A DNA stretch of 64,000 nt from Sanghuangporus weigelae (taxonomy: Eukaryota; Basidiomycota; Agaricomycetes; Hymenochaetales; Hymenochaetaceae). Where the stretch lies: NCBI GenBank assembly GCA_033182465.1, contig CP137324.1, positions 1 to 64,000 on the forward strand. Reading direction: 5' to 3'. Below, in pieces: positions 55,287-64,000 of this stretch. The translations under genes were made by a program, and so were the position numbers. The stretch's first letter is position 1; the number at the start of each line of letters is the position of its first letter. The notes below the pieces were generated by a model. That model had not been told where the DNA came from and ran no database searches. It saw nothing but the letters and a program-made list of their open reading frames with translations.

Positions 55287-57541
55287 ATGTCGCAGACGCA
55301 CGTTATCACTTCGTCTTCTCAGAATTCTTCAACGAGCTCATCGACCGTCGTCGGCGGCCACTTTCGCGTCGATAAAAAGATTGGCGAGGGCTCTTTCGGT
55401 GTCGTTTTTGCCGGTCAGTTCATCTCCGTTTCTTTTCCCTGCTGGGTGGCGCTGGAATTTACTGCTTTGAATTGCAGGCGAAGACTTGCGCCAAAGGGGT
55501 CGTCTAGTTGCGATCAAGTTTGTATGTGCACCCTTGTTCTGTCCCGAACGCAACTTCTTACTGGTTATCGTCGTCCAGGAACCTCGAAAAAGCGATGCGC
55601 CTCAGCTCAGAGATGAATATCGCAGCTACAGAACATTGAGAGGTCTAGGTATGTCTGCCTGATCCATCAACATGAGGAGCATTCTAACGCAGCGCTGGGC
55701 GCATCAGAGGGTATCCCCCAGGTCCATTTTTTCGGCCAAGAAGGTCTTCACAATGTTCTCGTCATCGACTTGCTCGGGCCGAACCTGGAAGACCTCTTTG
55801 ACATGTGCAACCGCAAGTTCTCGTTGAAGACTGTGTGCATGTTGGCCTTACAAATGGTACGGAACCACATCTCGCTTGATCCGTTCAGAGCGCTGATCCT
55901 TGATCCCACCACCTGCCCAATTCTCGCTCCTCGTAATGCCTACGCCACTGCTCACCCCACGACAGATAACGCGCGTTGAGAGTGTGCACAACAAGTCTCT
56001 CATCTATCGCGACATCAAACCGGACAATTTCCTCATTGGTCCGCCGGGTACCAAGTACGCGAACACAATTTACCTCATCGGTAAGCTATTGGTTACTCCG
56101 CATCATTCTCGCAAGGTTATCTGAGCGTTTTGATATTTTCCCTCTGTCATTGTCACTTCTTCCGGCGGCTTTGGAACCTAGACTTCGGCATGGCGAAACA
56201 CTACCAGGATCCGAAGACGAAACAGCATATACCTTACCGAGAGCGGAAGAGCTTAAGTGGCACCGCTCGATACATGTCGATCAACACGCACTTGGGGCGA
56301 GGTACGTCCGTTTCAGTTCCACGTACCGTGCCACTCTAAGAGTGGACCTGCAGAACAATCGCGCCGTGATGATTTGGAGAGTCTCGGCCACGTCTTCATG
56401 TAAGTTCCGGACCTTGATCTCCGTCACGTTCGGATTCATGCTAATTGCACGAAAGGTACTTCTTGCGAGGTGGTCTGCCGTGGCAGGGCCTTAAGGCAGC
56501 GACAAATAAACAGAAGTATGAAAAAATCGGAGAGAAAAAGCAGAGCACTCTCATCGATGAGCTTTGCGAAGGATTCCCTGGTCCGTCTTAACCCTTGATG
56601 ATGTACAATGGCATGCTTATGAAGTCATCTTGTCCCCAGAGGAGTTCTCGATTTACATGAACTATGTTCGTAAACTGGGCTTTGAGGAGGCTCCTGACTA
56701 TGGTTTCCTTCGAGATCTGTTCCTCAAGGTCCTAAAGAACCTCAGCGAATCAGATGATAGAGTGTTTGACTGGTGTCTCCTTAACAATGGGAAGGGTTGG
56801 GAATACGGAAGTGTGAGTCGTGTCACCCTTCTCTCCTTATGTACTCTGTATTGACTTTCTCAGCGTGCGCAGAAAACCCAAGCAAACGTTGCTGCATTGC
56901 AAGCCACTCAGCACCGTGAACATCGACATCGCGAGCATCGCCACCGTTCGCGGCCCATCGACGGAAGTGCTTCGCCTCAAACTGGCGCAAACGGTTCGCC
57001 TGTCATTTTGTCGCCAGCGGCGGCTCAGATCAAGGATCGTGAGCGTGAACGAGTCCGTCGCACTCAGTCAAACCAGGCTCGCGAGCTCTCTATGAGCGTC
57101 CAGCCTATCGCTCCGACGTCGAGACAGGGAAGCCATCTTAACACACGGGACCGTGATCGTGAAGCTACCAATGGTGCTCTTACACCTACACATCCCTATG
57201 CAAGTGCGACGCCAACACCAACCACGCCAAACGGTCACGCAGTGTATCCACGGACTACGTCAAACTCCCCTTTACCACCTATTCCTGGAGACGAAAGAGA
57301 AAAGAATGGTCTGGCTACGTCAAATTCCAACGTTGCGCTAGCTACAACGAGTGTTGGGCAAGGGCAAGGGCAAGCGTACTCCTATCCTAATGGGTCTGGA
57401 TCAGTGCCGACCATGTCGCGAGGCATGAGCGTGCCGCGGATGGATGGACTCGGGTATGCTGGCCAAGGTGCAGGTGGAGTCATCGAGGAGGAGCCACAGC
57501 ATCGACGTGGCTTCTTGTCGTTGCTGTGCTGCAGGGCATAA
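55287..57541 (+). CDS. Casein kinase I, plasma-membrane type (Yck1/2, Cck1-like)
   Basis: Ten exons: 55287-55413, 55478-55521, 55579-55648, 55708-55856, 55966-56080, 56182-56301, 56354-56399, 56456-56580, 56640-56812, 56864-57541; 548 residues, all GT-AG and in phase. Kinase features in order: [14 protein letters not shown] (Gly loop), LVAIKF (Lys), [34 protein letters not shown] (catalytic loop), DFGMAKHY, and the CK1 signature [41 protein letters not shown] Ser/Thr/Arg-rich tail (~200 residues) ends FLSLLCCRA; the paired Cys near the end fits the palmitoylation site that anchors yeast Yck1/Yck2 to the plasma membrane. Such kinases act in glucose sensing, endocytosis, wall integrity and, in Cryptococcus, virulence. 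Confidence 0.93.
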
Positions 57542-60500
57542 ACACCGTTCTCTAGTCTCTTGGGTTTCGCTAGTTAATGCTGTCGCGTGCGTTGTTTTTG
57601 CTATCAAATATGAATCGTTTTTTTTTGTTGATTGTGGTGTTTGCCATAGACTTTTCATACCGTTCTGGCTTTCTGTCATCTCTGGGCGACTATTTTGCTC
57701 TCGCGCAAATGGTCGTGTCAAAGACCATATAGTCCGAAATAAGCGAGCCGGTCATACTGCATCTTCCTTGGGTCTCCTTGTGTATCGATACTTGGTCCCC
57801 TCTTTGCCGTCTCTCGACTCTCGAACAGCAACTTCAAGTTTCATTATACCTCGAAGTGACATACGAAGCGTTCAATACATCGTGTACTCTAGTATAAATC
57901 CCTTTTCTTCCTCTTCTTGGACTTTCTCAAACGTAATGCTGGTCACGAGTGTCACGGTGCACGTTCCTTCAATTGGCGCTAATCTTTGGCATTAATTTTT
58001 CTCTTTCGGGGCATCTCTTCTTGTCCTCCCTCTTGTGTTACATGGTCCATTCCTACTTTCAACGCTCTCTTCTCCCATCTCCTATTATTTCTTGACATTT
58101 ATCTTTCATGCAAAGCGTCATGATCTACATGACGCCATTGCGATACAAAGCAGACTGAACAGGGTTTCCTTCCAGGTGTTCATATACATCTAGATATCTT
58201 ATGTCTCATCTACTCGTCCCGGGTGGCGATAATAGAGTTGTGCAATAGACGAAACAAGGCTCTTTCAGTTTTTTTGTGCGTTTGATATGGATTGTTCAGT
58301 ATCAGACATGGTTGTGAGTGCTGAATGCTTTGTTTATATTAAGTCTTGTCTAGTCAGGATCTTCGTGGATTGTAGGAGCGGTCTAGCCTGAACGGATGCT
58401 ACGCTACTTCTTCGCAATAAGCTGTGATTGGTAAACACCCGTGTTATACTTCAGTACCCGCATGGCACGTTGAGAATTCCGAGATATCCTCGCAGAACGT
58501 AGTCGCGCTTCAGGTTATATGGATTTACATTTTTTGCGATATAAACAAGGCAATCCATGATACTGTGTCAAACGCGGTACTGAGGTCTTGATCACTCATC
58601 AGACACTAAAATCTAGGTGGGTTAATCTTTCATTCAAGTTGAGTTTCCCACCATTTTACATGTAAATCATGGACATACACGCGTATGCTCGAAATTTCTA
58701 AAATTTTATATACATACAAGCATATAAATATGCGCAAATACTTTGGCTGTTTAAGCTGATGAACTAACTGCGTGACCTTCGCTCTAGTCTGGAGTGACAC
58801 TGCTTTGCTTTTCAGAATAAGCAACTTTGCACGAATAGTCGTAAAATTTGACCGTATAGGACTTTCCATGATATCGCTTTACATTTTGTTGCGCCTGCAC
58901 TGGCAGGTTTGCTTGAAGCATAGCGTCTATATCGTATACAATACAATAGCTCGTTTCAGTGCCTGGAAGCTTCAAATAATACGAAGGGCTGGAACTGGGT
59001 GCACACTTGATGGAGATGATCAAACGAGGCTGAAGAGAGCAAAGCCCAGCCTAGATCAATAGATGCAAGAAATGCTTGATCTTTGCAGGCGAGCTGACGA
59101 CCAGCGAAAAGCAGAAGTTGATACAAACCTCGAGCATTTACGAGAAGAAAAAAGAATGCCATCTACGAAGTAGAAATCCATGATGCACATTTCCGTGCGG
59201 ACGTACACATACACAACGGTCAGTAGCCAATGTTCTGAGCAGCCAAAGTCAGGCCCAAAGTCAGGCCGCTTGGACCCGAGGGATAGCTCAAAATGGATGC
59301 CTCAGACTCTGGAAGTGCAACTTGAACAGGTAATGATCCTCAGGTGAGCGATTGGGAGATGTGTTCATGAACAATGACCTTCTGTCCATGGTCAATTATT
59401 CTGAAAGAACTGAGGCTTACAGTTCCCTCATTCACGGAACATTTCATCACCTTGACGCATCCTCGAAAGAACGGCTCAGACCTCAAGACAAAGGCGGAGA
59501 GCTCTGGTACATTCGCACGTCACCGGAACGTTCATTTTAAGAGTTATGTGGACCAGAAAACTGTATCGGATACATCTGCAAGGAATCCCACCAAACGCAT
59601 AGATCGATTCTGGGAGCCATCAGTCGTGAACGGGTCTGCATCTGCAGTTTACTTCAGAAATGAAATACTTACAATGTCTTGAATCTCACAGCAGGCGACA
59701 CTGCTGGTGATGTTAATTGCTATCGGGGACAACCAATAGTAACTAAAGTAACATGTCTCGATCGAAGAAAGTATTGATCGCGCGGTGCGACTTGATTGCT
59801 AAATGACTTATATTAATAATCTTGGCTTAGAAATAGTTTCATATCTCTCTTGTATGATGGCATAGGCAAAATCAAAGTCTAAAGAAGAGACGCGGCAGCA
59901 GTGATTCAAGACAGTCGTGATCAATTCCTTGCTCAGTAAGCTAAGCCTGCAGATATATCGGTCTATCTCAGCTCAGAAGAACGAAGTGACTGAACTGGCG
60001 ATGCTCAATAGACGTTCGCATCTGCCCCATCCATCACCCAAATCACTTCATGCAAAGGTGTTCGTCTGCATAACCAGGCCGCGAGAATTGTACCACAGTC
60101 CCAGACAAGAAGAAACGACAGAGAAGAGCGTAAAGAGGCACGTCATATACACGATCACTTGTTCAACGCGGGATGGAGTGGCGAAGGAAGAGCGAGTTTG
60201 CTTACAGCTTTCCGACTTGGGAAAACCGAAAGCTACTTGTTCACCTGCAAGAAACCAATGGATACTAAATGCCTGTCTATCAATGGAGGAAAAACAATCA
60301 CGAACCGAGGTATCTCATGGAAGTGGACTCGATAGGCCCAAGGATCCGATAGTCAGTATAAACAACCACAATATTGACTCTCAGAACGTGGACTAATTGC
60401 TATTTCGGTAGGTCTTGAAGGTCAAAGTGAAGGAGTGCACGGTCGTACTAACCAAGGATCTATTTCCGACATTATCTAAGAAACAGGGAAAACATGACAA

Positions 60501-61347
60501 CGGCTACAAAACAATCTGTGACCTAGGAGGTTGGTTATCGGCGGAAGATAAATCTACAGCCTGTGAAAACCGTATTTAACCATTAGATACAGTGGTCCCG
60601 AAATAGCGACTTGCCGATGCGCCAAAGCAGGGGACTCAAAAACTCCTTGTTCTTCCGTTCATAATGAGACACGGCAGCGATCTGAAGAGAGGTGTTAAGC
60701 CAATTAGCCAGTTATAGTCGTTCGTTGAATGCCGTAAACCAATAGAATACATTATCCGTATCGTATAATTAAGTTGCAGTCGTCTCATCTCTTGTGGCTG
60801 GAGCTGGACGTGGTTATGACATTATTTGGAAGCATTTCTGCAGTAAAATAAAGCGAATGCAACCTCCAGAAAGATGAATCTAAGAGATGCTGGAAGACAG
60901 CCAGTTGTAGGTACCCAGCTTCGACCGAGACCATAAGTCAGAATGTTCAATCACTTGGCTTCATGCTCTAAATCACGACGGAAAGAATTTTGAGTGACGA
61001 TGTTTGATACCGCACGTGGATGCACGAGTCACTCTTATCCGTATTACGTCATGACCTCCAATGATAATCTTCTTCCGTACGTACGTCATCCGAACCTCAA
61101 ATTTTTGTCGTGCGCACATTTTCTACGCAGAGCGGGGAATATGTCAATAGGAGGCAAAAATGCATGAAAGCATGTTTACATGTTGCGTCCCGTAATGTAC
61201 TACTAGAGTAATAGAAGAAAGCAATATTTTGCAAGGGAGTGCGGCGGGTCTCTATGAACGTTTGCAAGGTCAGGCGTATACGGGAAGGACAGGGTCCAAT
61301 CGAGAGGATGCAAGGGGGTACGGAAAGGAGGAGAGTGCCAACGCAAA
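57542..61347. other. 3.8-kb gap, no supported gene
   Basis: The first ~700 bp look like 3' untranslated and downstream sequence of the kinase gene. Further in, the frames at 58772-59062 and 59917-60396 are open by chance: no domains, no splice sites in sensible positions, and rival frames. No RNA gene or repeat was recognised. Confidence 0.4.
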
Positions 61348-61917
61348 TTAAGAAGAAGTCTGTAACGCGCCATGTCAGCATTAACTCCAACATTTCGACT
61401 CAGAGACAAAACTCACCTCTGCCTTCAAGTGCGCGATGAGGTCCCAGCGATCCTTCTCCTTCTTCAGACCCGCAAAGGCCATCTTCGTGCCCGGGATGTA
61501 CTTCTTCGGGTTCTCGAGGTACTCGAAGAGTGTCTGGTCGTCCCACACGATGCCCTTGTTCACGTTAGCAGCAGTGTATGAGTAGCCATCGGCCTGGCCA
61601 GTTTTACGACCAAAGAGACTGAAATTTGCGAGTAAAAGTTCAGTTAAGGCAAAAGAATTGGAGCGAGAAAGAGCGAGGACAAACCCGTGGAGATTTGGTC
61701 CGACCTTGTGCGGTCCGCCCTTTTCGAGGGTGTGGCACTGTGCGCAACGAGTCTTGAAGAGACCAGCACCCTTCTTAGCATCGCCCTCTGTTATTATTGC
61801 CGTTCGTGAACAAACAAATATTTGAAGACACAAGAAAAAATGTGCGACGTCAGCAACCTGCGCCTCTGACATCTTGAATGGATCATGCAAGAGAACAATC
61901 CACTCACTGTCAGCCAT
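61348..61917 (-). CDS. CYC1: Cytochrome c
   Basis: Four exons on the minus strand: 61917-61908 (10 nt), 61787-61685, 61618-61417, 61359-61348 (12 nt); total 327 nt, 108 residues, the usual length. [38 protein letters not shown] carries the haem-binding CAQCH (residues ~18-22). [40 protein letters not shown] and [20 protein letters not shown] follow, with the axial Met in KMAFAG. It ends HLKAETSS. It carries electrons between complexes III and IV in the mitochondrial intermembrane space. The tiny first and last exons would be missed by a simple frame search: reading through the introns gives a spurious longer frame. Confidence 0.94.
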
Positions 61918-62820
61918 GTCTATATAGTGTCTAATGGATTAACCGAAGAGTATGTAGTTGGGACACAAAAAGAACCAAGAGGTGCAACGCCGACGCTAAG
62001 CTCGTCGAGGTTTGTTGAGACTTTAACAGAGAAAAAAAGTGTTGATCGCGCTGGCACCTCCGCACTTTATGAGCTCACCGCATCCCGGCCTGTCCCGAGC
62101 CGTGATCATCTCTTTCAACTTATGTCATCACCTCCGATGCCAATTCCATTTATTTCTATTGGTCCTCAATATGGATTGGTCAACCGGATAAAACGGAGGT
62201 CCACGGGCCTATTGCGGCGCGTGTTTTACGCCCGCTTTCCGTTATCCCGGAGCTTGCTTCCCCTGCGTTGTTATTGGCGCTATATCGTTGCGATAGTTTA
62301 GCGGGCAAACTACTATAGTAAGGAAAACACAAACACTGAGGGAAAATGGTGAACAGAAAATTTATACGAAAAGATTGCATAATTGTACAAATACAAAAAC
62401 TATTCAAAAAACCGAGATGATCGGAAGTAGAGAAAACCCTATTGAAAAGAGTATAGCGTAAAATACCGTGTACGTAGGGTACCAAGCGTATCATAAAAAC
62501 GCACGAATCAAGGATTGACTTTAACCAAAAGACGGGAGGGAATTAGACCGGTGATACTAGTAATGCACAACTCTCCCCAGAACATGAATTGAGAAAAGTA
62601 ACGAAAGCATAGAACTAGGTATATAATATAAGGTGGAATAGAATAAGAGAATAGAGGAAACTTGTGAGGAGGGCTATAGTATATATCAGAACCAACGAGT
62701 CGGACAGTAAAAAGAACGAACGAGCTTCATAATGCGAACTGATATACAGCAAATGAGCGTTTACAGAAACGAGCATATAAAGAAATCAAACGCGGATAGA
62801 AACGATTGTTAGGTGCCTAT
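61918..62820. other. Cytochrome c promoter and downstream region of the GATA-factor gene
   Basis: About 900 bp between the start of cytochrome c and the stop codon of the GATA gene, both on the minus strand. No gene seen; AT-rich from 62.3 to 62.8 kb. Confidence 0.5.
62158..62179 (-). promoter_or_regulatory. Two CCAAT boxes upstream of cytochrome c
   Basis: CCAAT on the minus strand at 62162-62158 and 62179-62175, about 240-260 bp upstream of the cytochrome c ATG and 17 bp apart. The Hap2/3/5 CCAAT complex controls respiratory genes, including cytochrome c, in fungi, so the placement fits. Evidence is motif only. Confidence 0.45.
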
Positions 62821-64000
62821 TCACGAAGACACAGATCGCACCGTCGCCGGCACAATACCAGGGGTGCCCGACCCTCTCAAAAAAGACGAAGTCTGGCCAA
62901 TATCCGCTTCGGTATACGTCCGCCAGTTATCCAGCGAGCTATTCGAACCATTCGAAGACATTGCAGTAGGCGCAGGCGCAGGAGTAATCATCCCAACCGC
63001 ATTCCCACTCCCCTTCCTTTCCATACCGGCTGCATTATCACCAGCTTCGTTCCCGCTTGAAATGCCGTTTGAGCCTGTTTCCAATCTCAATCCCAGTTCA
63101 AATTCCATTCCTATTCCTCCTTGTTCCCCTCCATCCTCTGATTTCTCCGCAAGACCAACTTTTTCTCTCTCGCGTCGCTCCTTCTCACGTTCCGCTTTCA
63201 ATTGTTCCCGTTCACTTGCAGCGCGCGTCGATGCACGGAGCGTCTCCATGTCGATATCAATACGTGCTTGTGAGCCGTCTGTAGAGGCTGCAGCTTGTTT
63301 ATCTCGCTTTCGGATGAGCTTCGCGTAGTCTGGATAACACAATGAGAATAAAAAAGACGAGAAAAAGCAGATAAGATGACTTACGCAATCCACAAGCATT
63401 GCACAAGGTCCTCGCCCCATCAGGCCCTCGCCTCCACTCGGGCGTCTCGCGAATATTGCAAGAATGGCATTTCCCAGGGGGCGTCGCACGCTGCTTTCAC
63501 CGAGTCAAGCAATCATCAGTATCCAGAAAGAGTCCATCAAAGCAAATTGAAATCACTCACACTTCGTTTGCGGTATTTCCCCTTCGGCGCTCCAGGGCCC
63601 AAGGTCCCCACATTCGTAGCACGTTTACTGCGAATCAAAGCCATGTCCTTCTCCGCTGCAGTCCTGACCTTATCCGTCTCCACACCTCTTCCTCCCATTC
63701 CGCCCATCATAGGCGCTCCTGCAACCATCGGACCCGTTGAAATTGATTCCTGTTTAGATATCGATTCTCGCGCCGAACTTCCTCCAAACTTCGGGACTGG
63801 AGCCGAAATTGAAGCTGGGACAAAGGCATCCTCATCGCTCTCCTGTGCAACGTCCTCCCAAGGTCTCTTCGGGGCCCGCATCCCTCCACGTTCTCTATCG
63901 GCTTCGTGCTCCTCAGGTGCAGGAGATGGTAAACCCATCCCAACACCAGGATAGGATTGCGAATAAGTATGCGAATGTGCATAAGGATGAGGATGATGTA
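62821..64000 (-). CDS. GATA-type zinc-finger transcription factor, C-terminal part (runs off the window)
   Basis: Three exons visible on the minus strand: 64000 (edge) to 63561, 63493-63385, 63329-62821. The first carries His/Ser/Tyr- and Pro/Glu-rich sequence, then [13 protein letters not shown] and KGKYRKRS. The second encodes the finger: [36 protein letters not shown], i.e. CX2CX18CX2C, the spacing of the white-collar-2 and plant-like GATA class rather than the X17 class. The third continues [11 protein letters not shown], a charged coiled region ([20 protein letters not shown]) and a Gly/Ser/Asn-rich tail ending TVRSVSS. Whether the missing N-terminus has a PAS domain, as in WC-2, cannot be seen. 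Likely a nuclear regulator binding GATA motifs. Confidence 0.88.

Noticed and set aside
59917-60396. 159-codon plus-strand frame
   Set aside because: Composition like non-coding sequence, no family and no leader features.
61381-61917. Continuous 178-codon frame over cytochrome c
   Set aside because: It reads through two introns; the spliced 108-residue product is the true cytochrome c.
1-64000. CRISPR arrays, operons, ribosome-binding sites
   Set aside because: The window is eukaryotic; no spaced direct repeats with unique spacers were seen.

Overview
This window is the left end of a fungal chromosome. It opens with telomeric repeats in C-strand orientation, and the genes further in are built in a basidiomycete (most likely Agaricomycotina) style: many very short exons, 50-60 nt introns, some GC-AG introns, and families typical of mushrooms and their relatives (MYND-finger protein, PriB-like Zn2Cys6 factor, GH12 cellulase-like enzymes, SIT siderophore transporter, Coprina-like telomeric Penelope element). 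The species cannot be named from sequence alone.

Region 1 (1-10.9 kb) is a subtelomere with no intact host gene. In order it holds: a telomere of alternating CCCTAA and GCCTAA hexamers; three degenerate tandem copies of a ~160-bp repeat; a 5.7-kb minus-strand mosaic of four broken segments of CSE1 (exportin-2), in which one abnormal internal junction occurs twice 2.4 kb apart; a 5' fragment of SAC3 fused to the CSE1 mosaic; a palindrome and a G-run minisatellite; a 5'-truncated Penelope-like retroelement whose 3' side abuts telomere-like repeats; two more interstitial telomere-like tracts; and, between them, a sequence that folds as a complete type-I hammerhead ribozyme, 33 bp from the last tract. 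This reads as stacked layers of older chromosome ends. A four-unit ~82-bp minisatellite with a palindromic core ends the zone.

Region 2 (10.9-18.7 kb) is gene-poor; the only clear gene encodes a MYND zinc-finger protein (12.4-13.3 kb).

Region 3 (18.7-40 kb) carries a nine-exon Zn2Cys6 transcription factor, a PHO84-type phosphate transporter, a small basic protein, an ADP-sugar NUDIX hydrolase divergent from a DsbA/FrnE-like oxidoreductase, a small GPI-anchor-like secreted protein, two tandem GH12 genes with matching exon lengths, and a fumarate reductase fused to a cytochrome b5 domain.

Region 4 (41-64 kb) carries a second Zn2Cys6-like factor, a Frag1/DRAM/Sfk1 membrane protein, a SIT-type siderophore transporter with paired GATA sites upstream and an unresolved middle, a small probable mitochondrial protein, a membrane-anchored casein kinase I, cytochrome c, and the C-terminal part of a GATA-finger factor that runs off the right edge.

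Gene models were spliced by eye. The exon sums of all models given as complete are divisible by three. Where splicing could not be resolved, the entry says so.
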